Numbered from the stretch's first letter, positions 16,562 to 25,872 are shown. The stretch: 64,000 nucleotides of DNA from an uncultured Halomonas sp. (GCF_947490095.1 NZ_CANLFS010000002.1:186001-250000); one strand, 5' to 3'. The notes: generated by a model from the letters alone, not told the origin. A program made the numbers and translations.

Positions 16562-18388
16562 ATGACCCAGGCGCCGCTGCAGCAGTTCTATATCCCCGAG
16601 GAGCAGTCGGTTTATCTCCTGAGCCAGGATGATGCCCGCAAGCTTAGGGCGTGGGTGGCGTTGTGCCAGGAGCAGCTCGAGCAGCTGGGTTACCGGGATA
16701 TCGAGCTGGTGGGCAAGGGGGCCTATGGCTTCGTGTTCGCCGGGATCACGGGGATCGGCGATGAGTATGTCTTCAAGTTCACCCGGGTCAATCTGCCCCA
16801 GCACCTCCAGGACCGCCTCGAGGAGGAGGCCTTCATGCTGGAGCAGGTCGAGCATCCCCGGGTGCCGCGGCTGGTCGCCTATCAGCGGGTGCGCCACCAG
16901 TCGATCCTGGTGATGGAGCGCGCGCCGGGGTTGAACCTCGAGGAGGTCTCCCTGCGCGAGGGGCGCCTCTCGCCGCGCTTGATCGTGCGCATTGCCGGCC
17001 AGCTGGCGGATATCCTGGCGGCGCTGCGCCAGGAGCGGGGGCCGGCGGGCAAGCCCATCGTGCATGGCGATATCAAGCCCTCCAATCTGGTGTTCGACTC
17101 CCAAAACGAGACCGCCGCCCTGATCGACTGGGGCTCCTCGGTGTTCGCCCAGCTGGATGCCAACCAGCAGTTCGTGGCGACCAATGTCATGGAGCTGATG
17201 TCGGATAACCTGCAGCAGACCAACGCCCGGCTGGGCGACGTCTACTTTATCGGCGAGGAGCAGCTCAACGGCGCGCTCTCCTCGCCGCGCTTCGACGAGC
17301 AGGGCGTCGCCGGCACGCTCTATGCGCTGGCCTCGGCCCAGTCCTGCCGCTTCGGCCATCAGGCCATTCCGGCCAGCTCCCTGGGGCTGCCGGTGGAATT
17401 CGCCCGCATGCTCGACGGCATGCTGGACCCCGACCCACGCCAGCGCCGGCGCGCCGGGGATCACTTCATCCGCGAGATGCCGCGCCTGGCACGCACGGTG
17501 ATGATCGACCTGCCCGAGCCCACCGAGGCGCCGCTGGTGCCGGTGTGGACCCGCCCCTCGGGGCGCGAGATCGACACCGTGGTCTACAGCTCCCGCAAGT
17601 CCTTCCTGCGCGAGGAGGGCGTCGCCGAGACCCTCAACGACGTCAACGATGTGCAGCTCGACCGCTACTACAAGAACTTCATGCAGGGCATGGGCGAGAC
17701 CGAGAAGGCGTTTCTCGCCGCGGTGAGCCGCCTCGGCCGCTACCCGGTGGTGGGCGGCCTGGCGGTGCGCTGGGAGAGCGACGGGGTCTATATCGACACC
17801 ACCCTGAACCTGCACGACCCGACGCTGAAGCCGGCCTTCGTCGCCGCGGTGAACAACATGGTCAACCTGGCCCGGGCCATCTACCGCCAGGGGATCTTCA
17901 AGAGCTGTTTGTTCAACGCCCGGGACACCCTGCACCTGGAACGTGAGGGGGCCGACCGGCCCTTCGTGCCCGAGCCCGGCATGCAGCTGCACTACGAGGT
18001 GAGCGCGGTGCCGGAGCTGGAGGACCATACCCGCCTGCACAGCTACTTCGAGGACGGCCCCGACCCGGAAGAATTCCTGGTGCTGCCCGAGACGATCATC
18101 ATCTCCCTGGAGGCGCTCAACGAGATCCACCACACCGGCATGATCATCTTCGAGGCGCTGCCCAACCACCTCAAGATCCATAGCTACTACCGCCTGCTGG
18201 ACCCCTCCCGGGAGGACGAGTTCCGCCGGCGCCTGGAGGCGATCCTCGACGCCGTGGGGCTCATCGAAGGCCTCGGCGTCTCGGGCTTCATGAAGATGCC
18301 CTACAAGGACACCCGCCTGTTCCCCCATGTGGAATGCCAGCCGGAACGCTTCTATCCCCGCAACCCGCGCCAGATTACCCCTGGGTGA
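16562..18388 (+). CDS. Hanks-type Ser/Thr protein kinase with unknown C-terminal domain
   Basis: The product is 608 residues. The kinase domain covers roughly 35-320: glycine loop G51-KGAYGFVF, Lys72 in YVFKFTR, catalytic loop HGDIKPSN with D170, and D189 in DWGSS in place of DFG. No membrane span is visible, so it is probably cytoplasmic. Residues 340-608 form a separate conserved region (SRKSFLREEGVAETLNDVND, GRYPVVGGLAVRW, PYKDTRLFPHVECQPERFY) that I cannot assign. No phosphatase gene is near. Its target is unknown. It is flanked on both sides by REP clusters. GAGG six bases before the ATG is the likely ribosome site. Confidence 0.85.
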   Translation: MTQAPLQQFYIPEEQSVYLLSQDDARKLRAWVALCQEQLEQLGYRDIELVGKGAYGFVFAGITGIGDEYVFKFTRVNLPQHLQDRLEEEAFMLEQVEHPRVPRLVAYQRVRHQSILVMERAPGLNLEEVSLREGRLSPRLIVRIAGQLADILAALRQERGPAGKPIVHGDIKPSNLVFDSQNETAALIDWGSSVFAQLDANQQFVATNVMELMSDNLQQTNARLGDVYFIGEEQLNGALSSPRFDEQGVAGTLYALASAQSCRFGHQAIPASSLGLPVEFARMLDGMLDPDPRQRRRAGDHFIREMPRLARTVMIDLPEPTEAPLVPVWTRPSGREIDTVVYSSRKSFLREEGVAETLNDVNDVQLDRYYKNFMQGMGETEKAFLAAVSRLGRYPVVGGLAVRWESDGVYIDTTLNLHDPTLKPAFVAAVNNMVNLARAIYRQGIFKSCLFNARDTLHLEREGADRPFVPEPGMQLHYEVSAVPELEDHTRLHSYFEDGPDPEEFLVLPETIIISLEALNEIHHTGMIIFEALPNHLKIHSYYRLLDPSREDEFRRRLEAILDAVGLIEGLGVSGFMKMPYKDTRLFPHVECQPERFYPRNPRQITPG

Positions 18389-18401
18389 GGGGTAGCCCCC
18401 C

Positions 18402-18594
18402 TGGGGGTCTGACCCCGCCCCCTGGGGTCAGACCCCACCCCATGGGGTCAGACCCCGCAACCCCTCTGGGGTCAGACCCCACCCCCCCTGGGGTCAGACC
18501 CCACCCCCCCTGGGGTCAGACCCCACCCCCCTGGGGTCAGACCCCCAACCCCTGGGGTCAGACCCCGCCCCTTGGGGTCTGACCCCAAGGGGTG
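18402..18594. repeat. REP cluster B, nine copies
   Basis: Nine copies of the GGGGTC(A/T)GACCCC palindrome stand head to tail in the gap between the convergent kinase and winged-helix regulator genes. It is the densest cluster in the window, with copies about 20 bases apart. Confidence 0.92.
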
Positions 18595-18618
18595 AGGGGG
18601 TTGGGGTGAGATGGGCGG

Positions 18619-19155
18619 CTATAGCGAGGCGGCGGCTCGGGCGGCCTGGTCGTAGATCCCCGACATGGCCCGCAGCATGCTGGCCAGGCGGCGGGTTTCC
18701 TCGGGCTCGATGCCCAGCGAGGAGAGGGAGTCGATCAGGCAGTCTTCGCGGGTCTCGGCGTAGCGCTGGCAGGTGTCGCGGCCGAGTTCGGTGGTCTGGA
18801 AGAAGGTCTCCTTGCCATGCTTCTCGCCGTGGACCAGCTCGAGCTTGGCCAGCTTCTTGAGCGCATAGGTCACGGTGTGGCTGTCCTCGACATTGAGCAC
18901 CAGGCAGATATCCGCGAGGCGCTTGGCCCGCTCGCGGTGGTTGACGCTATGCAGGACCAGGGTGTCCAGCGAGCCGAGCTCGGGATAGCCGACGGCGGCC
19001 ATGCAGCGCACCATCCAGCGGGTGAAGGCGTGGGACGCGATAATCAAGCCGAACTCCAGCTCCGACTGCTCCTGGGCGCGGTGGGAGAGGTGTTCCGACG
19101 AGACGATGGGGCCGCTGATGCGGCCCCTGGCGTATGTGGTGGTGGTTTCTGTCAT
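18619..19155 (-). CDS. Winged-helix transcription regulator of the TRAP cluster
   Basis: The product is 178 residues. The middle part (LDTLVLHSVNHRERAKRLAD, then VEDSHTVTYALKKLAKLELV) has the spacing of a MarR-like winged helix, with a likely DNA-contact helix around DSHTVTYALKKL. It begins six bases after the TRAP large permease gene and is probably in the same operon, at its end. It likely senses the transported acid or a product and controls the TRAP operon, and perhaps the divergent pxp genes. The exact family is less certain than the fold. Confidence 0.72.
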   Translation of the reverse strand: MTETTTTYARGRISGPIVSSEHLSHRAQEQSELEFGLIIASHAFTRWMVRCMAAVGYPELGSLDTLVLHSVNHRERAKRLADICLVLNVEDSHTVTYALKKLAKLELVHGEKHGKETFFQTTELGRDTCQRYAETREDCLIDSLSSLGIEPEETRRLASMLRAMSGIYDQAARAAASL

Positions 19156-19161
19156 GGTGGC

Positions 19162-20457
19162 CTACTGGTTCATCACGGTGGGCAGGAAGGTGACGATCCC
19201 CGGGAACAGGACGATCAGCAGCACGCCCAGCATCATCAGGAAGAAGAACGGCAGGGCCGCCCAGGCGATGGAGAGGATATTGCGCCCGGTCATGCCCTGG
19301 AGCACGAAGAGGTTGAACCCCACCGGCGGCGTGATCTGGGACATTTCCACCACGATCACCAGGAAGATGCCGAACCAGATCAGATCGATCCCCGCGGCTT
19401 CCACCATGGGCAGCATGATGGAGGTGGTCAGCACCACGACCGAGATGCCGTCGAGGAAGCAGCCCAGCAGGATAAACAGCAGCGTCAGCGCCGCCAGCAG
19501 CACCCAGGGCGACAGGCCCATGGTGCCGATCCAGGCGGCGAGGTCCCGGGGCAGGCCGGTGAAGCCCATGGCCGCGGTCAGGAAGGAGGCGCCGGCGAGG
19601 ATGAAGGCGATCATGGTGGAGGTGCGCACGGCGCCCAGCAGGGCGTCGCGAAACACCCAGCGGTCCATGCTGCCCTGAACGCGCGCCAGCAGCAGCGAGA
19701 GCACCACGCCTACCGCGGCGGCCTCGGTGGGTGAGGCGAGGCCGGCATAGATCGAGCCGATGACGCCGACGATCAGCCCCAGCAGGGGAATCAGGCGCCG
19801 CGCCCGACGCAGCTTCTCGGCCAGCGGCAGGCGCGCCTCGCCGGGAGGCACCCGGTCCGGATAGCGCCACGCCCAGACCATCAGGTAGAGGGCGAACAGC
19901 GAGATCAGCATCAGGCCCGGCAAGATGCCCGCCATGAACAGGCGCGAGATGGACTGGTCGGTGGCGACCCCGTAGACGATCAGAATGATCGAGGGGGGAA
20001 TCAGCAAGCCCAGGGTGGCGGAGCCCGCCAGGGTGCCGATCACGACGCTCTCATCGTAGCCGCGGCGGGTCAGCTCGGGAATGGTCATCTTGCCCATGGT
20101 GGCGCAGGTGGCCGCCGAGGAGCCGGAGACGGCGGCGAATAGCCCGCAGCCCACCACGTTGGTGTGCAGCAAGCGCCCGGGGATGCGCTGCATCCACGGC
20201 GACAGGCCGGTGAACATGTCGTCGGCCAGGCGTGAGCGGAACAGGATCTCGCCCATCCAGATGAACATCGGCAGGGCGGTCAGCTCCCAGCTGTAGCTGG
20301 CCCCCCAGATGTCCGACGCCATGACATCTCCGGTGGGGATCGAGGTGAACTGGGAGAGGCCGATCCAGCCCAGGGCGAGCAGCGAGAAACCGACCCAGAC
20401 GCCGCTGCCGAGCAGCAGGAACAGGGCCCCGAAGAGAACGATCATCATCAATAGCAT
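19162..20457 (-). CDS. dctM: TRAP transporter large permease (DctM type)
   Basis: The product is 431 residues from the ATG chosen here; the frame is open far upstream but there overlaps the small permease gene in another frame. It has about twelve membrane spans. The family blocks AVSGSSAATCATMGKMTIPE, GTLAGSATLGLLIPPSI and TPPVGFNLFVLQGM mark the DctM/SiaM subunit that couples sodium entry to uptake. It works with the DctQ and DctP genes upstream. Confidence 0.93.
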   Translation of the reverse strand: MLLMMIVLFGALFLLLGSGVWVGFSLLALGWIGLSQFTSIPTGDVMASDIWGASYSWELTALPMFIWMGEILFRSRLADDMFTGLSPWMQRIPGRLLHTNVVGCGLFAAVSGSSAATCATMGKMTIPELTRRGYDESVVIGTLAGSATLGLLIPPSIILIVYGVATDQSISRLFMAGILPGLMLISLFALYLMVWAWRYPDRVPPGEARLPLAEKLRRARRLIPLLGLIVGVIGSIYAGLASPTEAAAVGVVLSLLLARVQGSMDRWVFRDALLGAVRTSTMIAFILAGASFLTAAMGFTGLPRDLAAWIGTMGLSPWVLLAALTLLFILLGCFLDGISVVVLTTSIMLPMVEAAGIDLIWFGIFLVIVVEMSQITPPVGFNLFVLQGMTGRNILSIAWAALPFFFLMMLGVLLIVLFPGIVTFLPTVMNQ

Positions 20458-20471
20458 GGGGGGCTCCGGGC

Positions 20472-21023
20472 CTATTCGTGGCCGCTGTCGTCGATGGTGA
20501 AGTGATGGGGGCGGCGAATGGCGGTGTTCAGGGTCTGCGCCAGGGTCTCGACCAGCACCAGGCAGAACAGGATGACGCCGACGATCATGGCGCTCTGGGG
20601 GATCCACAGGGGAATGCGGACCAGGCCATAGGAGGTCTCGTTGAACGCGATGCTGTCGGCAATCAGCCAGTACAGGTTCCAGGCCAGGTAGCCACACAGG
20701 GTCAGGGCAATGCCGAGGCAGAAGACCTCGACCCAGGCGCGCACCGCCGGTGCCAGGCGCCCGGTCAGCAGGGTGACGCGAATATGACCGCCATGCACGA
20801 AGGTGTAGGCGAGCCCCAGGAAGCTGGCGCCCACCAGCAGGAAGCCGGAGATATCGGAGAGCCCGGGAATGGCCAGGCCGATGCGTTCGCCGCCGATGGC
20901 GGTGGCGAGGCGGTCGATGATGCGGCCCACAATCTGGGCGGTAATCAGCAGGCAGATCAGGGTCAGGCAGGCGGCCGAAAGATAGCCACCCAGGTTATAG
21001 AGGGGGCGTAGTCGATAGGTCAT
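20472..21023 (-). CDS. dctQ: TRAP transporter small permease (DctQ type)
   Basis: The product is 183 residues with four membrane spans. The block GLAYTFVHGGHIRVTLLTGR is typical of DctQ. The start at MTYRLRPLYN is chosen for length and hydrophobic layout; no good ribosome site is visible before it, so the start is uncertain. It pairs with DctM to form the membrane complex. Confidence 0.85.
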   Translation of the reverse strand: MTYRLRPLYNLGGYLSAACLTLICLLITAQIVGRIIDRLATAIGGERIGLAIPGLSDISGFLLVGASFLGLAYTFVHGGHIRVTLLTGRLAPAVRAWVEVFCLGIALTLCGYLAWNLYWLIADSIAFNETSYGLVRIPLWIPQSAMIVGVILFCLVLVETLAQTLNTAIRRPHHFTIDDSGHE

Positions 21024-21099
21024 GGGGGAGGTTCCGCGAAGGGTCTTGGCACGCCCCGGCCAGGCCGGCCGGGGCGTGTCGTGTCGGGGCGTGCCGGAG

Positions 21100-22098
21100 T
21101 CAGTCCCGCGCGCTCGAGTAGGCATCCAGGATCGCCTGCCCTTGCTCGCCGGCCCGTTCGACCCACTCCTCGGTCATGGTATCGCCGACTTCCTGGAGCT
21201 TGGTGGCCAGGGCCTCGCTGGGCTCGGTGACGGTAATGCCGTTGTCCTTGAGCACGGCGATGGCGTCGTCGGTCTCCTGGCGGCTCATCTCCCAGCCCCG
21301 GGTCTCGGCCTCGGCGGCGGCCTCGAGGAGCGCCTGGCGGGTATCGTCGGAGAGGCGCGAGAAGGCCTTGTCGCTGACGATGATCATGTTCTTGGGCAGC
21401 CACAGCTGGGCATGGTTGAAGTGGTCGAGGTAGTCCCAGGCCTTGGTGTCGGCACCGGTGGCCGGCGAGGTGATCATGGCCTCGACGCGGCCGGTGCTGA
21501 AGGCGGTGGGAATATCGGGCACCTCGACCTGGGTGGGGACGGCGCCGACGAGCTGGGCGATGCGCTCGCTGGCGGTGTTATAGGCCCGCATGCTCAGGTT
21601 CTTGAGGTCATCGCCGGTGTCCAGGGCCTGGTTGGTGTAGATGCCCTGGGGCGGCCACGGCACGGCGAACAGCAGGCGCAGGCCCTGTTTCTCGAGCTCC
21701 TCGGCGATGATCTCCCGGGAGGCCTCCCACAGCGTCCAGGCGTCCGCGTAGCTGGCGGCCAGGAAGGGCACGGAGTCCACCTCGAAGATGGCATTCTCGT
21801 TGGCCAGGCGCGACATGATCACCTCACCCATGGGCACGATGCCCCGGCGCACGGAGTTCTTGATCTCGGCATGGCCGATCAGCGAGCCGTTGGAATGCAC
21901 GGTGATATCCAGCTCGCCCTCGGTGGCCTCGCGCACGTCCTCGGTGAACTCACGAATATTGACGGTATGGAAGGTGCGATCACCGTAGGGGGTGGGCATA
22001 TCCCACTCGGTGGCCGCCTGGGCGCCGGTGCTCAGGGTGGCCAGGCCGACGCCGAGGGCGGTGGCCAGAAGGGGGAGTCGGGATTGGCTAACAGACAT
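21100..22098 (-). CDS. dctP: TRAP transporter substrate-binding protein (DctP type)
   Basis: The product is 332 residues. The ATG follows GAGGAT. A signal peptide ends near GAQAA. The mature protein has the DctP pattern: EFTEDVREATEGELDITVHS, GIVPMGEV, FLAASYADAWTLW and TAFSTGRVEAMITSPATGA. An Arg in the middle domain usually binds a carboxylate, so the ligand is an organic acid. With pxpABC divergently placed, 5-oxoproline (pyroglutamate) is a reasonable guess. Confidence 0.9.
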   Translation of the reverse strand: MSVSQSRLPLLATALGVGLATLSTGAQAATEWDMPTPYGDRTFHTVNIREFTEDVREATEGELDITVHSNGSLIGHAEIKNSVRRGIVPMGEVIMSRLANENAIFEVDSVPFLAASYADAWTLWEASREIIAEELEKQGLRLLFAVPWPPQGIYTNQALDTGDDLKNLSMRAYNTASERIAQLVGAVPTQVEVPDIPTAFSTGRVEAMITSPATGADTKAWDYLDHFNHAQLWLPKNMIIVSDKAFSRLSDDTRQALLEAAAEAETRGWEMSRQETDDAIAVLKDNGITVTEPSEALATKLQEVGDTMTEEWVERAGEQGQAILDAYSSARD

Positions 22099-22124
22099 CG
22101 AGACATCCTCGTGAGTGTTGTTGT

Positions 22125-22147
22125 GTCTGACATGTGCGTCTGACATG
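22125..22147. promoter_or_regulatory. Direct repeat in the dctP leader/promoter region
   Basis: GTCTGACATG occurs twice, at 22125-22134 and 22138-22147, 13 bases start to start. It lies 27 bases upstream of the dctP start codon. It could be a regulator site; the function is a guess. Confidence 0.35.
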
Positions 22148-22248
22148 AGGCCCATGCCAACGGCTAGGCTATGAGTGTAGGCGCTAAAGGAAGGCGAGGT
22201 TAGGTGGAATGAGTTGGCCACGTCAACGATCACTAGACTAAATGACGA

Positions 22249-22266
22249 TGTTTTACCGATAAAACA
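22249..22266. promoter_or_regulatory. Palindromic operator candidate before pxpA
   Basis: TGTTTTACCGATAAAACA is an 18-base inverted repeat with one mismatched pair, 41 bases before the pxpA start. It lies in the divergent TRAP/pxp promoter gap and is a good candidate site for the winged-helix or GntR regulators encoded nearby. Confidence 0.5.
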
Positions 22267-22306
22267 CTGATAAATTCTTCGCGAACTTTCTGATCGGGAG
22301 GCCGAG

Positions 22307-23068
22307 ATGCCACAACGTCCCTTGCTGCTCAATGCCGATATGGGGGAGAGCTTCGGGCCCTGGGCCATGGGCATGGACCACGCCGTCATGCCCCATGTGG
22401 ACCTGGCCAATATCGCCTGTGGCTTTCATGCCTCGGACCCGGACGTGATCCGCAAGACGCTGCGCCTGGCGGCCCGGCATGGCGTCCGGGTCGGCGCTCA
22501 TCCCGGCTATCCGGACATGGTGGGCTTCGGCCGCCGCTCCCTGGCGTGTTCGCCGGAGGAGGTCGAGAACCTGGTGCTCTATCAGCTGGGCGCCCTGTAC
22601 GGGCTGTGCCGCGCCGAGGGCCTCACGGTGAGCTATATCAAGCCCCACGGCGCCCTCTACAACGACATGGCCCGACAGCCCGAGACCATGAGGGCGGTGC
22701 TCAAGGCGGTGCGGGCCTTCGACCCGGCCCTGCCCCTGATGACCCTGGCCACCCGGGACACCACCACGGCCCGTGAGCTGGCCGCCGAGCAGGGCGTGAC
22801 GCTGTGGTTCGAGGCCTTCGCCGACCGCGCCTACGACGGCGACGGGCGGCTGGTCTCGCGCCGCGAGCCGGGGGCGGTGCATCACGACGCCGAGGTGATC
22901 GTCGACCAGGCGGTGCGCATCGCCGGCGGCCAGGCCCTGACGGCCAGCGACGGCAGCTCGCTGATACTGGCCGCCGATACCCTCTGCGTGCACGGCGACA
23001 ACCCCGAGTCCATCGCCGCGGTCAAGGCGATCCGCCAGGCCCTGGGCGCGTCGGGGGCCGGGGCATGA
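22307..23068 (+). CDS. pxpA: 5-oxoprolinase subunit A (LamB/YcsF family)
   Basis: The product is 253 residues. Family blocks [45 protein letters not shown] and [12 protein letters not shown] are all present. With PxpB and PxpC it hydrolyses 5-oxoproline to glutamate using ATP. GGGAGG nine bases before the ATG is the ribosome site. It overlaps pxpB by four bases (ATGA). Confidence 0.95.
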   Translation: MPQRPLLLNADMGESFGPWAMGMDHAVMPHVDLANIACGFHASDPDVIRKTLRLAARHGVRVGAHPGYPDMVGFGRRSLACSPEEVENLVLYQLGALYGLCRAEGLTVSYIKPHGALYNDMARQPETMRAVLKAVRAFDPALPLMTLATRDTTTARELAAEQGVTLWFEAFADRAYDGDGRLVSRREPGAVHHDAEVIVDQAVRIAGGQALTASDGSSLILAADTLCVHGDNPESIAAVKAIRQALGASGAGA

Positions 23069-23823
23069 GCCGAGGCATACAGTCGGGGACGGAACGCGGT
23101 GGGAGGCGCGGGGCCCGGCTGCCGCGGATCGAATCCGCCGGCCTCGATGGCTGGCTGGTGCGCCTCTTCGAGGGCATCGACGAGGACAACCTGGCCTGGC
23201 TGGGGGCCCTGGCGCGGCGCTGCGAGACGGCCCTGGGCGAGGCCCTGGTGGATCTGGTGCCGTCCTATACCACCCTGCTGGTCACCTTCGACCCGCTGCG
23301 GCTGGCGCCGGAGACGGCCCGGGCCCGGCTGGAGGCGCTGCTCGCCGACCTGACGCCGGACCCCGCGGCCGGCACCGGCCAGGTGCATGAGCTGCCCACC
23401 TGGTATGCCCCCCGGGTGGGGCCGGACCTCGAGGGCGTGGCCGGGCACCTGGGAATGAGCGTGGCGGAGGTCATCGATTGCCACGCCGGCCGGGAGTACC
23501 GCGTCTTCGCCCTGGGCTTCGCCCCGGGGTTCGCCTTCATGGGGCTGCTGGACGAGCGCCTCGAGGTGCCGCGCTTATCGACGCCGCGTCGCCGGGTGCC
23601 GGTGAACAGCGTGGCCATCGCCGGCCGCCAGACCGCCGCCTATCCGACGGTGACCCCCGGCGGCTGGCGCCTGCTGGGGCGCACCACGGCCCGGCTGTTC
23701 GACCGCGAACGCGACGGCTTCAGCCTGCTCAAGGTAGGGGATAGCGTGCGCTTCGTGCCGGTGGACCGCGCCACCTTCGAACGCCATGGCGGGGATATGA
23801 CGCCGGTGGAGGAGCACTCATGA
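23065..23823 (+). CDS. pxpB: 5-oxoprolinase subunit B (KipI-like)
   Basis: The product is 252 residues from the ATG that overlaps the pxpA stop. The cyclophilin-like KipI/allophanate-hydrolase-1 blocks are clear: [32 protein letters not shown] and [20 protein letters not shown]. The N-terminal 25 residues are Arg- and Gly-rich and are not part of the usual domain. It works in complex with PxpC. Confidence 0.93.
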   Translation: MSRGIQSGTERGGRRGARLPRIESAGLDGWLVRLFEGIDEDNLAWLGALARRCETALGEALVDLVPSYTTLLVTFDPLRLAPETARARLEALLADLTPDPAAGTGQVHELPTWYAPRVGPDLEGVAGHLGMSVAEVIDCHAGREYRVFALGFAPGFAFMGLLDERLEVPRLSTPRRRVPVNSVAIAGRQTAAYPTVTPGGWRLLGRTTARLFDRERDGFSLLKVGDSVRFVPVDRATFERHGGDMTPVEEHS

Positions 23824-24767
23824 CGCCAGAAGATACCGTTATCGGCCTGCGCGTCGAACGCGCCGGGCCCCTGGCCCTGCTCCAGGATGGGGGGCGATTC
23901 GGGGTGCGCCGGCTGGGCGTCACCCAGGGCGGGCCGGCGGACCTGCACGGCTGGGCCTGGGCCAACCGCCTGGCGGGGAATGCCTGGGGCACGCCGGCGC
24001 TGGAGATCACCTTCGGCGGCCTGGCGCTGGTGGCCGAGCGCGACCTGAGCATCGCCGTGGCCGGGGCCGACCTCGCCGCCACCCTGGAGGGCAAGCCCTT
24101 GGCGCTATGGCAGCCGGTGCGCGTGCGGGAAGGGCAGACCCTGGTCTTCGCCACGCCGCGCAACGGCCTGCGGGCCTATCTGGCCGTGGCCGGCGGCTTT
24201 CGGGCCGAGCCGGTGCTGGGCAGCGTTAGCTGCGTGGTGCGCGAGGGGCTCGGCGGCTTCGATGGCCATGGCGCCACGCTCGCCGAAGGGGATCGCCTGG
24301 CGGTCTCGCCAGACGCCGGCAGGCGCCTCGAGGCCGGCGTGGCCCCGGTGCCGGCACCGCCGGACTACACCCGCCTGGCCATGTTGGCGCTGCTGCCCGG
24401 GGCCCAGGTGGCGGACTTCACAGGCGATAGCCTGTTCGCCGCCTTTAACCGCCCCTGGAAGGTGGATGACCGCGCCGATCGCATGGGGGTACGCCTGAGC
24501 GGGCCGCGGCTGGCGTGTCGCATCGGCTCGCTGGTCTCGGAAGGCATCGGGCTGGGCGCCGTACAGGTGCCGCCGGACGGCCAGCCCATCGCGCTGCTCA
24601 ACGACCGCCAGACCATCGGCGGCTATCCCCGGCTGGGCGCCTTGACGCCGCTGGCGGCGTCACGCCTGGCCCAGTGCCTGCCGGGCCAGGAGGTGCGGCT
24701 GGCGGCCACCACCGGCGAACGAGCGCTGGGCGACTACCGCCGGCTTCGTCGCTCTCTGGAGCGGTAG
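23820..24767 (+). CDS. pxpC: 5-oxoprolinase subunit C (KipA-like)
   Basis: The product is 315 residues. It matches the allophanate-hydrolase subunit 2/KipA family: GVTQGGPADLHGWAWANRLAG, ALEITFGGL, DRMGVRLSGPRL and LLNDRQTIGGYPRLG. It overlaps pxpB by four bases and ends the operon, converging on a small ribbon-helix-helix gene seven bases away. Confidence 0.94.
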   Translation: MTPEDTVIGLRVERAGPLALLQDGGRFGVRRLGVTQGGPADLHGWAWANRLAGNAWGTPALEITFGGLALVAERDLSIAVAGADLAATLEGKPLALWQPVRVREGQTLVFATPRNGLRAYLAVAGGFRAEPVLGSVSCVVREGLGGFDGHGATLAEGDRLAVSPDAGRRLEAGVAPVPAPPDYTRLAMLALLPGAQVADFTGDSLFAAFNRPWKVDDRADRMGVRLSGPRLACRIGSLVSEGIGLGAVQVPPDGQPIALLNDRQTIGGYPRLGALTPLAASRLAQCLPGQEVRLAATTGERALGDYRRLRRSLER

Positions 24768-24774
24768 CGGGCTG

Positions 24775-24990
24775 CTAAGCCCCCAGGCCGCTCTCGCGTA
24801 GAAGCTGGTCGATGCTGGTGCGCGCCCGCGCTGGCCCCGCACCCTCCATCATCAGCTCGGCCTCGAGGTCGGCGACACCGCCCTCGAGGCAGCACTCGAT
24901 GACTTCCGACCTGCTCAGGCCCGTGGCCTGGGCGAGAGACTCGAGGCGTCGATCCAGTTCACGCGAAAACCGCAGCAGATGATGGGGCAT
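24775..24990 (-). CDS. Orphan ribbon-helix-helix protein (CopG-like)
   Basis: The product is 71 residues from the ATG preceded by GGAG; a longer frame starts 12 codons upstream without a ribosome site. The N-terminus LLRFSRELDRRLESLAQATG followed by LSRSEVIECCLE has the ribbon-helix-helix layout of CopG/antitoxin-type DNA-binding proteins. No toxin gene is next to it: downstream it converges on pxpC and upstream lies a 126-base gap. It may be a solitary antitoxin or a small repressor. Confidence 0.7.
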   Translation of the reverse strand: MPHHLLRFSRELDRRLESLAQATGLSRSEVIECCLEGGVADLEAELMMEGAGPARARTSIDQLLRESGLGA

Positions 24991-25116
24991 GTCACGTTCT
25001 CCATGGTGAGAGGCTTGCCGCGTCATACGACACTGGCCATCCTGGCAGGCCTTTATGTCCTTACCATGACAGATTTTCTGGAGAATGGTAGAGACCAGCG
25101 CGCATTAGCGTAGGCC

Positions 25117-25821
25117 TCATGACAGGCCCTGTTGGCGCATGGCCTCGGTGATGATCGGCACCGGGGTCATCAGGTGGTCGTGCATCATGGCGGTGGCGCG
25201 CCGGCTGTCCCGGGCCAGGATCGCCTCGACCAGGGCGGCATGCTCCTCCTGCTTGCGGGCCAGCGCCGCCTCGGAGAGCACCGTCTCGCGGAGCCATAGA
25301 TGGCGATAGCGCTCCACCTGGTCGAACAGGCTCTCGCGGATCTGCAGCAGATGCGGGGAGCGACAGCCGTCGACGATGGCGCTATGAAACGCCTGGTGGC
25401 GGGTATCCCAGACCTCGAGCAGCTCCTCCGAGGAATCCACCCGTGCCACCTTGGAGAGGGTATGGGCCCGGGCCAGGATCTCGGCCTCCCAGGCGTCATC
25501 GCCGCGCTCGATGGCGAGCTTCAGCAGCAGGCCCTCGACATGCGCCCGGGCGTCATAGATATCGGCCAGCTCGGCCAGCGACATGGAGGCCACCCGGTAG
25601 CCACGCTGGCTGATCGCCACCACCAAACGCTCGGCGACCAGATGCGACAGCGCCTCGCGCAGGGGACCGACCCCCAGGTCATAACGCTCCTTCAAGCGGC
25701 TCATCAGCAGCTTCTCACCGGGTCTGAAGACATTGCGAATGATGTCCTGCTTCAGGCGATGATAAGCGCTGACGCCGAGATTTTCGCGGGCCCCCGAAGA
25801 GGCGAAAGTCGAAGAGTCCAT
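25117..25821 (-). CDS. GntR-family transcription regulator (FCD type)
   Basis: The product is 234 residues. A winged helix (residues 15-80) contains RPGEKLLMSRLKERYDLGVG followed by PLREALSHLVAERLVV. The C-terminal helical part contains ARAHVEGLLLKLAIERG, DTRHQAFHSAIVDGC and EEHAALVEAILARD, typical of the FCD ligand-binding fold with a metal site. FCD proteins usually bind carboxylic acids. It lies between the pxp and fmd genes and could control either. A REP cluster fills the DNA upstream of its promoter. Confidence 0.9.
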   Translation of the reverse strand: MDSSTFASSGARENLGVSAYHRLKQDIIRNVFRPGEKLLMSRLKERYDLGVGPLREALSHLVAERLVVAISQRGYRVASMSLAELADIYDARAHVEGLLLKLAIERGDDAWEAEILARAHTLSKVARVDSSEELLEVWDTRHQAFHSAIVDGCRSPHLLQIRESLFDQVERYRHLWLRETVLSEAALARKQEEHAALVEAILARDSRRATAMMHDHLMTPVPIITEAMRQQGLS

Positions 25822-25872
25822 AATGTCGTCAATCTGCCGATGTGACGATATGGTACCCGAATATTGAGTTGA

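Noticed and set aside
15436..18328. Long minus-strand open frames opposite bkdB and the kinase gene
   Set aside because: Same shadow effect; the plus-strand genes have clear motifs and the antisense frames run through the REP cluster.
16562..18388. The protein kinase as part of a phage defence island
   Set aside because: No nuclease, helicase or other defence genes are beside it; the neighbours are metabolic and regulatory genes.
18402..18594. REP cluster B as a simple rho-independent terminator pair
   Set aside because: The palindromes have no following T run; they may still slow polymerase, but they do not look like standard terminators.
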